Origin: Sandarakinorhabdus sp.
Lineage (GTDB): Bacteria > Pseudomonadota > Alphaproteobacteria > Sphingomonadales > Sphingomonadaceae
DNA length: 15,581 nucleotides
Assembly: GCA_025458465.1 (NCBI GenBank)
Contig: JALOSK010000013.1
Location: 1 to 15,581, forward strand
Direction of reading: 5' to 3'
Shown here: positions 7,577-15,581 of the stretch, in pieces
Layout: each line of letters opens with the position of its first letter
Numbering within the stretch: position 1 is the stretch's first letter
Translations under genes and position numbers: made by a program
Notes under the pieces: generated by a model
Told to the model about the DNA's origin: nothing
Databases searched by the model: none
What the model saw: only the letters and a program-made list of their open reading frames with translations

Positions 7577-9045
7577 TCCGGCTGCTGGCCTTGCTGTGGC
7601 TGCTGCTCGCAGCCCCGCTGCTTGCGCGTGATCTGGCCGAGATCCGGGCCAGCGGCACGCTCAAGGTGGGCGTCAATCCCAACTTCCCGCCGATGTCCAG
7701 CTATGGCCCCGGCGGCGTGTTGCAGGGTTTCGATGTGGCGGTGGCGCAGGAACTGGGCCGCCGACTGGGCGTGAAGGTGGAACTGGTGCCCACCGAGGCC
7801 GCCAGCCGCGTGCCGTTCCTGGTCTCTGGCCGCATCGATCTGTCGCTCGGCGCGCTCACCATCACGCCGGAACGCCGGGCGCTCATCGATTTTTCGGTGC
7901 CGCTGCATTCGGAATCGATGGGCGTGATCACCACCGATCGTGTGTCTGCCGCGCGCTGGCAGGAGCTTGATCGCCCCGGCATCACGCTGGTCAACATGCG
8001 GGGCAACCAATCGGTTTCCGTGCTGGAAGAGCTGTTGCCGCGCCCGCGCCGCCTGCTGGTGGACGGCAATGCCGATACCATCCGCGCGATTGCGCAGGGG
8101 CGCGCCGATGCGCTGGTGGAAAATGTCGATTTCTTCATCGGCTTCACGAAGAATTATCCCGATGTGCGCTGGCGCGTGCTGCCCGATCCGATCTTCACCG
8201 CCTGGTGCGGCGTGGGGCTGGCCAAGGGCAATGAGCCGCTGCGCGCCGCGGTCGATACGGCGCTGATCGCCATGCACCAGGATGGCACGGTGAACCGGCT
8301 GTGGCAGGCGGCCTATGGTGCGGCGATGACGGTGCCGGTGGGCGCCGAACAGTTGCAGCGTGCGGCCTCCAGTGGTGCCGGCGGCTATCGCTTCGATTGG
8401 CAGCCGGTGCTGGCGGCGCTGCCCTATCTGGCCGGCGGCGCGCTCATCAGCCTGCAGATCGCCCTGGTGGCCTTTGCGGCGGGTAGCATCATCGGGCTGG
8501 CGGCGGCGCTGGCGCGGCTGCATGGCCCATCCTGGGCGGCGCGCACGGCGGGTTTCTATGTGGGGGCGATCACCAACACGCCGGCGCTGGTGCAGATCTT
8601 CCTGCTTTATTACGCGCTGCCGGAAGTGGGCATCATGCTGCCCGGCATCGTGGCGGTGATGCTGGGCCTCACCCTCAATGCCGGCGGCTATCTGGCCGAC
8701 ATATTGCGCGCCGGTATCCAGTCCGTCCGCCCGTCAGAGATGGAGGCGGCCGACGTTCTGGGCCTGTCGCGGCTGGACAAGCTGCGCCATGTCATGCTGC
8801 CGCACATCGTGGCCACCGTGTATCGCCCGCTGGCCAATTTCTTCATCGTGCTGGTGCTGGGCAGCTCGATGGCGGCGCTGTTCGGCGTGGAGGAACTCAC
8901 CGGCCGTGCCATCAACATCTCCACCGCCAATCTGCGCACCATCGAGACCTTTGCGGTCACCGGCCTCATCTACATCGCGCTCACCCTCATCGCGTCGGCC
9001 CTGCTGGCGCTGGCCGGGCGGCAGTTGTTCCGGGTGCGGGCATGA
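7573..9045 (+). CDS. ABC importer: substrate-binding protein fused to permease (polar amino acid family)
   Basis: This 490-residue protein combines two parts normally made separately in Gram-negative bacteria. Residues 1-18 are a hydrophobic export signal or anchor. Residues 20-255 form a family-3 solute-binding domain: 'SGTLKVGVNPNFPP', 'GFDVAVAQELGRRLG', 'LTITPERRALIDFSVP', 'GRADALVENVDFF' and 'MHQDGTVNRLW'. Residues 275-490 form a HisM/GlnP-type permease with about five membrane segments and the EAA loop that contacts the ATPase ('EAADVLGLSRLDKLRHVMLP', 391-410). It should import an amino acid-like compound with the second permease and the ATPase that follow. The ATG overlaps the previous stop (ATGA, 7573-7576) and the next gene also overlaps by ATGA (9042-9045). 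The same fusion layout is known from Gram-positive GlnP-type transporters, where the binding domain is tethered to the membrane. Confidence 0.92.
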   Translation: MIRLLALLWLLLAAPLLARDLAEIRASGTLKVGVNPNFPPMSSYGPGGVLQGFDVAVAQELGRRLGVKVELVPTEAASRVPFLVSGRIDLSLGALTITPERRALIDFSVPLHSESMGVITTDRVSAARWQELDRPGITLVNMRGNQSVSVLEELLPRPRRLLVDGNADTIRAIAQGRADALVENVDFFIGFTKNYPDVRWRVLPDPIFTAWCGVGLAKGNEPLRAAVDTALIAMHQDGTVNRLWQAAYGAAMTVPVGAEQLQRAASSGAGGYRFDWQPVLAALPYLAGGALISLQIALVAFAAGSIIGLAAALARLHGPSWAARTAGFYVGAITNTPALVQIFLLYYALPEVGIMLPGIVAVMLGLTLNAGGYLADILRAGIQSVRPSEMEAADVLGLSRLDKLRHVMLPHIVATVYRPLANFFIVLVLGSSMAALFGVEELTGRAINISTANLRTIETFAVTGLIYIALTLIASALLALAGRQLFRVRA

Positions 9046-9693
9046 ACGGGGCCGCCGAATTCTTCACCACCGACACTGCCGCCTTCCTGGCCGGCGCGCT
9101 GGGGCGCACCTTGTGGATGACGCTGCTGGGCTGCACGCTGGGCTTCCTGCTGGGCGGCGTGCTGGCGCTGGTGCGGCGCACGCGGCAACCGCTGCTCGCC
9201 CCGGCGCGGCTGCTGGCCGGCCTTTATGTCGAAACCTTCCGGCGGCTGCCGTTCCTGGTGATCCTGATCCTGGTGCTGTTCTCGGTACAGGCGGTGGCGC
9301 CGGGCCTGTCGCTGCTGGGCATCGCCACCATCGCCGTCACGCTGGCAGCCACCGCCTATCTGGCAGAGATCATCCGCGCCGGGCTGGATGCGGTGCCGCG
9401 CCCGCAGGTGGAAGGCGCCGAGGTTCTGGGCCTTTCCGCGCTCGACCGGCTGCGCTTCGTGGTGCTGCCGCAGGCCTGGGGGGTGATCCTGCCGCCGGCC
9501 GCCGCCTTCATGGTGATGTTCGTGAAGGATACCGCACTGGCCAGCCACCTTGGCGTCGTGGAGCTGGCCTTTGCCGGCAAGATCCTTGTGAACAAGGGGT
9601 TTTCCCCCACGCTGGGCTTTGGGGCCGTGCTGGTTCTCTATGCCCTTGTCAGCTGGCCGCTGGGCCGCGCCGCCGCACATCTGGAGAAGAAAC

Positions 9694-9716
<23 letters not shown>
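9042..9716 (+). CDS. ABC transporter permease, polar amino acid family
   Basis: This 224-residue HisM/GlnP-type membrane protein is of the usual length. Hydrophobic segments lie near residues 13-43, 66-88, 91-112, 140-165 and 185-210. The EAA loop reads 'EGAEVLGLSALDRLRFVVLP' (124-143), closely parallel to that of the fused permease upstream, so the two form the heterodimeric channel. Unlike its partner it carries no binding domain, so the assembled importer should have one tethered receptor per complex. Its start overlaps the upstream stop (ATGA). Its last 23 bases overlap the ATPase gene in another frame. Confidence 0.92.
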
Positions 9717-10431
<715 letters not shown>

Positions 10432-10446
10432 GGAGGCGCGCGACAC

Positions 10447-11196
10447 ATGGACAACACTGGAGGCCGACTGGCAGGCAAGCAGGCGTTCATCACGGCAGCC
10501 GGGGCCGGCATCGGCCGGGCCACCGCGCTGGCCTTCGCGCGGGAAGGCGCGCAGGTGATGGCCACCGACATCGATACGCCGGCGCTGGCCAGCCTGAAGG
10601 CCGAGGCCCCGTCGATCCAGACCGCGCAACTGGACGTGCGGGACGCGGCGGCCGTGGCGGCGGCGCTGGCCGGCACGGCGCCCGATGTGCTGTTCAACTG
10701 CGCCGGCTTCGTGCACCAGGGCAATATCCTGGAACTCAGCGACGCGGACTGGGCCTTTACCTGGGATCTGAACGTGACGGCGATGATGCGCAGCATCCGC
10801 GCCGCGCTGCCGGGGATGCTGGCGCGCGGCAGCGGCACCATCATCAACATCGCGTCGGTCGCCTCCTCCATCAAGGCCTGGCCGAACCGCTGTGCCTATG
10901 GCGTGACCAAGGCGGCGGTGATCGGCCTCACCAAGTCGGTTGCGGCCGATTTCGCCGGGCGCGGCATCAGGGCCCATGCCATCTGCCCCGGCCCCATCGA
11001 GACACCGTCGCTGCTGGCCCGCATGAACGCCCAGCCCGATCCGTCCGCCACGCGCGCCGCGTTCATCGCCGGCCAGCCGATGGGGCGGCTGGGCCGGGCG
11101 GAGGAGGTGGCGGCGCTGGCGGTCTATCTGGCGTCGGACGAGGCAAGTTACACCACCGGCCAGACCCACATCATCGACGGCGGCTGGTCCGGTTAG
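10447..11196 (+). CDS. SDR oxidoreductase of DHRS6/BDH2 clade (4-oxoproline reductase or 3-hydroxybutyrate dehydrogenase-like)
   Basis: This 249-residue short-chain dehydrogenase is strikingly like human DHRS6 (recalled sequence): TAAGAGIG (16-23), D41 in 'ATDID' (NAD preference), NCAG (84-87), N109, 'NIASVASSIK' with S137, 'NRCAYGVTKAAVIGLTKS' with R148, Y151 and K155, 'CPGPIETPSL' and the C-terminal 'IIDGGWSG'. DHRS6 was first described as a cytosolic 3-hydroxybutyrate dehydrogenase and later shown to reduce 4-oxo-L-proline. Bacterial 2-keto-3-deoxyfuconate dehydrogenases share much of this pattern, so the substrate stays open. Of the three arginines lining the DHRS6 substrate pocket, the first two align with R148 and R192, but the third aligns with G209. 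A GGGAGG ends 10 bases before the ATG. Its TAG overlaps the stop of the convergent FAD gene by four bases. Confidence 0.9.
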   Translation: MDNTGGRLAGKQAFITAAGAGIGRATALAFAREGAQVMATDIDTPALASLKAEAPSIQTAQLDVRDAAAVAAALAGTAPDVLFNCAGFVHQGNILELSDADWAFTWDLNVTAMMRSIRAALPGMLARGSGTIINIASVASSIKAWPNRCAYGVTKAAVIGLTKSVAADFAGRGIRAHAICPGPIETPSLLARMNAQPDPSATRAAFIAGQPMGRLGRAEEVAALAVYLASDEASYTTGQTHIIDGGWSG

Positions 11197-12362
11197 GGAC
11201 GTTTGGGCGCAAAGCTGTCCGGGGGCAGATCGAAGAAGGGCGGGCGGCCCAGGATCCGATCGGCCGTCAGCCGGGCCGCCGCCGGGCCACCGGTGAAGCC
11301 CATCCACGGCACGAAGCAGACATGGGCATCGGGATGATCGGGCAGCGGGCCGATGATCGGCAGCCAATCATCGGTACCGTTCACGAAGGCGGCCCAGCTG
11401 CGCACCAGGTTCAGGCTGCCCAGCGCCGGCACCATGTCGAGCGCCACCTTGAGATTGGCGGCCAGATTGGCGGGATCGACCTGTGGGCGCCCCTGTTCAT
11501 CCAGCCGCGCATCCCAGCCGCCGCCGATCAGCAAACTGCCATTCTTCGCCTGCTTGAGGGTAAGCTTCTGGCTGGCGCAATAGACAAGATGTGGCACCAG
11601 CGGCGCGGCCGGTTCGGTCACACTCACCTGGATGGCCACGGCATCGATGGCCAGCGGCGTGCCCAGCTGGGCGGCCAGCCGCCCGCTTTCGGAACCCGCC
11701 GCAATCACGATGCGCGGCGCGCGCCAGCGCTGATTGCCGGCCGCAACGACATAGGTGCCGCCGTCTGCCGCGATGCTGGCCGGGCCGGCGCCGCTGATGA
11801 TCGTCACCCCGGCGGCGCGGGCGGCTGCGGCATAGGCGGGCGCCACCAGCAGCGGGTTGGCCTTGCCCTCGATGCCGGCAAAGGCGCCGCCGACCGCCCT
11901 TTCGGACAGATAGGGGGCCAGATCGCGCAAGGCCTTGCGGCCAATCAGATCAACGCCCAGCCCGGCCTCGCGCTCGATGGCGGCCTTGGTCTCGATCTCG
12001 GCCATTTCCGCCTCGTTCACCGCCACGAGGAGCCCGCCGCCAAAGCGGATATCAAGATCCGCACCCAGATCGGCCTCAAGCCGTTGCCACAGGCCGATCG
12101 AGGCGATGAACAGCCGGATCGCCGGCTGGAAGCGCCGGGCCCAATCGGCCCCAAGCGTGCGGAACGGATCGTGCGGGATCTGCGCGTGCAGGCTGCCGGC
12201 ATTGGCCGAAGAGGCCTGCGCGCCCGGCACGCCGGCCTCCACCAGCGTCACCGCCATGCCGCCCCGCGCCAGGTCCAGCGCAGTGGCGAGGCCGGCGATG
12301 CCGCCGCCAACAATGATAACGTCTGCGTGCATCACCGGTTGTTCTGCTTCCTTGTGCCCCAT
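11193..12362 (-). CDS. DadA-like FAD-dependent amino acid oxidoreductase (putative beta subunit)
   Basis: This 389-residue DAO-superfamily flavoprotein has the FAD motif DVIIVGGGIAG (14-24), followed by 'TLVEAG' and 'ASSANAGSLH', the latter typical of D-amino acid dehydrogenase DadA and its relatives. The C-terminal part has 'LLIGGGWDAR', 'VRSWAAFVNGTDDWLPIIGPL' and 'GFTGGPAAARLTADRI', the substrate/FAD closing region. Relatives are the catalytic subunits of octopine oxidase, HcnC and the beta subunit of D-hydroxyproline dehydrogenase. These work with an FAD/[2Fe-2S] partner such as the one at 5861-7576. The start may instead be the internal ATG at 12332, which fits the usual family N-terminus ('MHADVIIVGGG'); neither has a good ribosome binding site. 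The gene diverges from the DapA-family gene across the second operator copy and converges on SDR 2 with a four-base stop overlap. Confidence 0.88.
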   Translation of the reverse strand: MGHKEAEQPVMHADVIIVGGGIAGLATALDLARGGMAVTLVEAGVPGAQASSANAGSLHAQIPHDPFRTLGADWARRFQPAIRLFIASIGLWQRLEADLGADLDIRFGGGLLVAVNEAEMAEIETKAAIEREAGLGVDLIGRKALRDLAPYLSERAVGGAFAGIEGKANPLLVAPAYAAAARAAGVTIISGAGPASIAADGGTYVVAAGNQRWRAPRIVIAAGSESGRLAAQLGTPLAIDAVAIQVSVTEPAAPLVPHLVYCASQKLTLKQAKNGSLLIGGGWDARLDEQGRPQVDPANLAANLKVALDMVPALGSLNLVRSWAAFVNGTDDWLPIIGPLPDHPDAHVCFVPWMGFTGGPAAARLTADRILGRPPFFDLPPDSFAPKRP

Positions 12363-12389
12363 GGCTTGCCACGGCTAAAGTGGGCGCTA

Positions 12390-12407
12390 TGCTGACATTT
12401 GTTCGCA
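12390..12407. promoter_or_regulatory. Operator candidate, copy 2: TGCTGACATTTGTTCGCA
   Basis: The site matches the palindrome at 5022-5039 at 16 of 18 positions, including an unbroken ACATTTGTTCGCA of 13 bases. The differences are both in the left arm, so this copy is an imperfect palindrome. Such an AT-containing word is unlikely to repeat by chance in DNA this GC-rich, and both copies sit in divergent intergenic regions. It overlaps the -35 box and spacer of the promoter candidate, which would suit repression. Confidence 0.6.
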
Positions 12408-12420
12408 TTTCGCATATTCT
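12392..12420 (+). promoter_or_regulatory. Sigma-70-like promoter candidate for the DapA-family/OYE operon
   Basis: CTGACA (12392-12397, five of six to consensus) and TATTCT (12415-12420, four of six) are separated by 17 bases, the preferred spacing. Transcription would start near 12427, leaving a leader of about 80 bases before the ATG at 12506. It is the best promoter match I found in the window. Confidence 0.45.
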
Positions 12421-12505
12421 GGGCACCAACAACAGCATCAACCGGGGCTAAAATCGCATCAACTCGAAGGGGCGATGCGCCTTCCATCCAGCAAAAGGCA
12501 GGTTC

Positions 12506-13477
12506 ATGACAGTGGAATTCCGGGGCAGCCATACCGTGGCCGTGACGCCGTTCAACAATGATGGCAGCGATATCGATATCGGCCGTCTGAACGCCTTCCT
12601 TGATTGGCAGGTGGAATGCGGGGTGCCGGGCGTGATCATGCTGGGCACCACCGGTGAATTCCTCACCATCAGCGATGATGAACGCCGCCGGCTGGTGGAA
12701 GCGACCGTGCGCCATGCCGCCGGCCGCTATCAGGTGATGGTGGGCACGATGAACGCCTATACCCCCAACGCCGTGCGCTACAGCCGCGAGGCACAGGATC
12801 TGGGCGCCGATGGCCTGATGATCATCCCGCCTTATTACTACACCCCCACCGACGACGAGATCTTCGAATATTACCGCGCCATCTGCGAGGCGGTTTCGAT
12901 CCCGATCATGCTCTACAACAACCCGGTGACATCGAACCGCGACATGTCGGCGGCGCTGGTGGCACGGTTGACATCGGCCTTCGAACAGGCCCGCTACATC
13001 AAGGAAGCCAGCATGGACGTGGCCCGCGTCTATGACATCGTGGAGGCCACGGGCGGCGTGATGAACGTGTTCGCCGGGGAGCGCCCGGTGGAAAGCTTCC
13101 TGCTGGGCGCGGTGGGCTATGTGAACCCCTATGGCAATTATCTGCCCTATCAGACGCGGCGGATGTGGGATCTGCTGGTGGAAGGCCGCGTGCACGATGC
13201 CGCGCACATCCAGGCGCTGGTCCACAAGTTCGACAAGATCATTGCCGAAGGCCACCCCACCTATGGCCACCAATGCTATTCCAAGGCGCTGGCCGGCGCG
13301 CGCGGCTATCCGGTGGGCGATGTGCGCGCACCGCTGACCAAGTTTGCCAGCCTGGGCGAGGAAGGCCGCACCAAGCTGAAGCAGATCCTGGGCGTGTTCG
13401 ACGAGATTGATGCCCTGATGGCCGATATCGATGGCCGCAGCATCGATAGCCACGCCCACCGCGCGCACGCGGCCTGA
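12506..13477 (+). CDS. DapA-superfamily (dihydrodipicolinate synthase/NAL) lyase or deaminase
   Basis: This 323-residue class I Schiff-base TIM-barrel enzyme has the carboxylate-binding GTTGE (47-51), Y137 in 'IMLYNNP', and the Schiff-base lysine K166 in 'RYIKEAS'. The position of the DHDPS arginine (YNVPSR in E. coli) is T142 here (YNNPVT), and the protein is about 30 residues longer than DapA. It is therefore probably not the lysine-pathway enzyme but a catabolic member, such as a keto-deoxy sugar acid aldolase or a pyrroline-4-hydroxy-2-carboxylate deaminase (LhpC/HypD type). The company of amino acid dehydrogenase subunits favours the deaminase, by inference. The ATG at 12506 follows an AAGGCAGG region at good spacing. 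The Old Yellow Enzyme gene starts three bases after its stop, so the two are co-transcribed. Confidence 0.9.
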   Translation: MTVEFRGSHTVAVTPFNNDGSDIDIGRLNAFLDWQVECGVPGVIMLGTTGEFLTISDDERRRLVEATVRHAAGRYQVMVGTMNAYTPNAVRYSREAQDLGADGLMIIPPYYYTPTDDEIFEYYRAICEAVSIPIMLYNNPVTSNRDMSAALVARLTSAFEQARYIKEASMDVARVYDIVEATGGVMNVFAGERPVESFLLGAVGYVNPYGNYLPYQTRRMWDLLVEGRVHDAAHIQALVHKFDKIIAEGHPTYGHQCYSKALAGARGYPVGDVRAPLTKFASLGEEGRTKLKQILGVFDEIDALMADIDGRSIDSHAHRAHAA

Positions 13478-13480
13478 CAC

Positions 13481-14581
13481 ATGTCCGATATTGCCCTGTT
13501 CACGCCGCTGACCATCCGCGGCGTCACCTTCCGCAATCGCGTGGTGCTGGCCCCGATGTGCCAGTATCGCGCGATCGATGGCGTGGCGCAGCGCTGGCAT
13601 CGCAGCCACCATGGCCGGCTGGCGCTGGGCGGGCTGGGCGGCGCGCTGCTGGAAGCCACCGCCGTGGCACCCGAAGGCCGCATCACGCCGGGCTGCCTTG
13701 GCATCTGGACGGATGATCATCTGCCCGGTCTGCAGGAACTGGTGGCCATCTATCATGATGAAGGCGTGCCGGTGGGCATCCAGCTTGCCCATGCCGGCCG
13801 CAAGGCGTCGGCCGCGACGCCGTTCGAAGGCGCGCAGCCGCTGCCGGCCGGGGATCCGCGTGGCTGGCAGAGCGTGGCGCCCAGCGCGATCCCGTTCGGC
13901 CCCGGCTGGCAGACGCCGCGCGCGCTGGACGAGGCGGGCATTGCCGAGGTGATCGAACAATTTGCCGCTGCTGCCCGCCGCGCCGTGGCCGCCGGCTTCG
14001 ATTTCGTCGAGGTGCACGGTGCCCATGGCTATCTGATCAACAGCTTCATCTCGCCGATCAGCAACCAGCGGGATGATGGCTGGGGCGGCGAAAACCGCTT
14101 CCGGCTGGCCGTCGAGATCACCCGCGCCGTGCGTGCCGCGGTGGGCGAGGCAATGCCGGTGTTCTACCGCACCTCCAGCGTGGACGGTGCCGACGGCGGC
14201 ATCACCATGGCGGACACGGTGGCACTGGCCGCCGCGCTGAAGGCCGCCGGAGCGGACGTGATCGATTGTTCAACCGGCGGCGTGCTTGGCCCATCCGGGG
14301 TCGCCTCCGTGCCGCCATCGCCGGGCTATCTGGTGCCCTATGCGGCGCAGGTTCGGCGCGAGGCCGGGGTGGCGAGCATGGCCGTCGGCCTGATCATGGA
14401 CGGCGCCCTCGCCAACCGCATCATCACCGATGGCGAGGCCGATCTGGTGGCGGTGGGCCGGCAGTTGCTGGCCGATTCCGCCTTCGTCCACCGCGCCGCG
14501 CAGGAACTGGGCCATCCGCAGCCGCACCGGCTGCTGCCGCAGGGCCTGGGCTTCTGGCTGGAACGGCGCAAGTTCAGCTGA
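13481..14581 (+). CDS. Old Yellow Enzyme family NADH:flavin oxidoreductase (YqjM-like)
   Basis: This 366-residue FMN-dependent TIM-barrel ene-reductase belongs to the classical short (YqjM-like) group. It has 'NRVVLAPMCQY' with C27 and Y29, 'QLAHAGRKAS' (101-110), the substrate-binding pair H179 and H182 in 'VHGAHGYLINSFISP', and 'VGRQLLADSAFV' near the phosphate-binding end. It lacks the C-terminal Fe-S/FAD extension of dienoyl-CoA reductases and N-methylproline demethylases, so it is not one of those two-domain enzymes. Such proteins reduce activated C=C bonds or, in some cases, handle cyclic amines. Its start lies three bases after the DapA-family stop, so a role in the same pathway is likely, but the reaction is unknown. 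It ends three bases before the stop of the convergent DUF885 gene. Confidence 0.92.
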   Translation: MSDIALFTPLTIRGVTFRNRVVLAPMCQYRAIDGVAQRWHRSHHGRLALGGLGGALLEATAVAPEGRITPGCLGIWTDDHLPGLQELVAIYHDEGVPVGIQLAHAGRKASAATPFEGAQPLPAGDPRGWQSVAPSAIPFGPGWQTPRALDEAGIAEVIEQFAAAARRAVAAGFDFVEVHGAHGYLINSFISPISNQRDDGWGGENRFRLAVEITRAVRAAVGEAMPVFYRTSSVDGADGGITMADTVALAAALKAAGADVIDCSTGGVLGPSGVASVPPSPGYLVPYAAQVRREAGVASMAVGLIMDGALANRIITDGEADLVAVGRQLLADSAFVHRAAQELGHPQPHRLLPQGLGFWLERRKFS

Positions 14582-14584
14582 GGA

Positions 14585-15581
14585 TCAGGGGTTTGCCACG
14601 GGGATGGGGGGTGCCTGCCACATCCCCTTCACCTGATCATCGTTGCCGGTCATCTCCCAGCGCACCAGCGTGATCGGCATGATGCCGCTGGCGATGAAGC
14701 GATCATGGAAGCGGCCCAGATCGAAGTTGCGGCCTTCCTTCAGCGCCACTTCGGCCAGAAGCTGTTCCAGCTGCATCTTGCCGAAATAATAATTGATGCC
14801 CAGCCCCGGCTGCCGAAGATAGAGCGCCATGTCATACAGCGCGGTGTCGTCGGTCTTTTCCATCCAGTAGGGCGTGCGGGTGGTGAGCGAGGTCAGCGCC
14901 TCGTCGAAGCTCCATTCATTGGCGTGCACCTTCAGTTCCGGCAGCAGCCGCGCGGCGCGGTTGGCCATCAATGTATAGTGGATTTCGCGCGCCTTGGGCC
15001 GCGCATCCAGGAAGCCGGCCTGCACCACCATCTCTTCCAGATAGAAGGCCCAGCCCTCGATGCGCTGGCTGTCGATGAAGTTCAGGCGCGCATCGCGGCG
15101 GATCGGGCGGGAGTCGCGGCTGCGATACGCCATGTCGAAGATGTGGCCGGGCAGATTGTGGGCGCGCAACGTGCGCGGATCGCGATCCTCGGCCTCGCGG
15201 AAGAAGTTGCGCCCTTCCGGCGTGAACAGGCCGGGCGCCGCCGGATCGCGGTTCATCGGCATCACGTAGGGGCCCTCCGGCGGCGGCACCACCAGCCAAT
15301 CGGGCACGGTCATGATGCCCTTGGCCTTCAGGAAGGCCAGCAGATCGCTGTCAGCCTCGCGGCGCAGGGCTTCAAAGCCGGCGAGATCGCCCACCATGGG
15401 CAGCATCGGCGTGGCGCGATGCTCGTGCTCTTCCATCTTCAGGAAGGCCATGGTGCGTTCCCACTCGCGTTCGCCCAGTGCCCGCATCTCGCTGTAATCA
15501 TACGGGTACAGCAGCACATGGCGCATGTACCATTCAAACGCCGCGCGGCCGATGCCCGCTGCGCCGTCGGCCTTCTGCGCC
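14585..15581 (-). CDS. DUF885 family protein, second copy, N-terminus outside window
   Basis: The frame stays open from the in-frame ATG at 15526 to the right window edge. Those codons read a family-like 'GIGRAAFEWY' directly before 'MRHVLLYPYDY', so the gene continues beyond the window and 15526 is not its start. About 332 C-terminal residues are visible. They align with the DUF885 protein at 3328-4971 (for example WYMRHVLLYPYD with WYLRHALQMPWD, and FHDRFIASGIMPITLVRWEMTG with FHDDFIRRGRIPMALIRYEMTG). The usual HExxPGH is replaced by AHNLPGH, with only the last histidine in register, whereas EGWAFYLEE keeps the glutamate lost in the other copy. Putative hydrolase. Whether it has a signal peptide cannot be seen. 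Confidence 0.85.
   Translation of the reverse strand, partial: AQKADGAAGIGRAAFEWYMRHVLLYPYDYSEMRALGEREWERTMAFLKMEEHEHRATPMLPMVGDLAGFEALRREADSDLLAFLKAKGIMTVPDWLVVPPPEGPYVMPMNRDPAAPGLFTPEGRNFFREAEDRDPRTLRAHNLPGHIFDMAYRSRDSRPIRRDARLNFIDSQRIEGWAFYLEEMVVQAGFLDARPKAREIHYTLMANRAARLLPELKVHANEWSFDEALTSLTTRTPYWMEKTDDTALYDMALYLRQPGLGINYYFGKMQLEQLLAEVALKEGRNFDLGRFHDRFIASGIMPITLVRWEMTGNDDQVKGMWQAPPIPVANP

Larger units (their letters stand above)
12363..12505. promoter_or_regulatory. Divergent control region between DadA-like and DapA-family genes
   Basis: These 143 bases hold operator copy 2, a promoter candidate, and two direct repeats: TTCGCAT twice in tandem (12402-12415) and GCATCAAC twice (12435-12442 and 12456-12463), exactly 21 bases apart, about two helical turns. 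A short hairpin, GAAGG (12466-12470) / CCTTC (12480-12484), precedes the ribosome binding site of the DapA-family gene. The layout suggests more than one regulatory input, which is an inference. Confidence 0.5.

Noticed and set aside
12506..13477. Lysine-pathway dihydrodipicolinate synthase (dapA)
   Set aside because: The arginine of the DHDPS active site is replaced by T142, the protein is longer than DapA, and no lysine gene is near.
12332..14026. Antisense open frame of 564 codons opposite the DapA-family and OYE genes
   Set aside because: Both sense genes have full catalytic motifs and normal lengths; the antisense product has shadow composition only.

Overview
The window is strongly GC-rich, densely coded DNA, most like an alphaproteobacterium of the Sphingomonadales type. 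This rests on the TonB receptor, DUF885 proteins, an Lrp/ald pair, codon use and very short intergenic gaps; no marker gene fixes the taxon. I see 13 protein genes, two of them cut by the window edges. I see no RNA gene, insertion sequence, CRISPR array or gap over 300 bases.

Left part (1-3331): the C-terminal barrel of a TonB-dependent receptor resembling copper receptors, then an Lrp/AsnC regulator diverging from alanine dehydrogenase (ald). Their 142-base intergenic region is relatively AT-rich and carries several inverted repeats.

Central part (3328-11196): a secreted DUF885 protein diverges from a tight six-gene run: SDR, a fused [2Fe-2S]/FAD/BFD-type dehydrogenase, an ABC importer (a substrate-binding-protein/permease fusion, a second permease and an ATPase), and a second SDR of the DHRS6/BDH2 clade. 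Four of the five junctions overlap, so the run is very probably one transcript.

Right part (11193-15581): a DadA-like FAD oxidoreductase diverges from a DapA-superfamily lyase/deaminase, which is followed by an Old Yellow Enzyme. A second DUF885 protein, cut by the right edge, converges on them.

Main hypothesis: the centre and right form one regulon for uptake and oxidation of a cyclic or modified amino acid. A hydroxyproline or 4-oxoproline-type compound is the best fit; an opine or D-amino acid is the alternative. The reasons are an HcnA/HcnB-like subunit plus a DadA-like partner (the subunit layout of D-hydroxyproline dehydrogenase and opine oxidases), a DapA-family enzyme lacking the DHDPS arginine (as expected for a pyrroline-4-hydroxy-2-carboxylate deaminase type), and an SDR whose human relative DHRS6 reduces 4-oxo-L-proline. 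An 18-base motif, TGCGAACATTTGTTCGCA, lies midway between the first divergent pair (5022-5039) and recurs with 16/18 identity between the second pair (12390-12407), where it overlaps a good promoter. This suggests one regulator for both. An epimerase and an alpha-ketoglutarate semialdehyde dehydrogenase, expected for a full hydroxyproline pathway, are not in the window.
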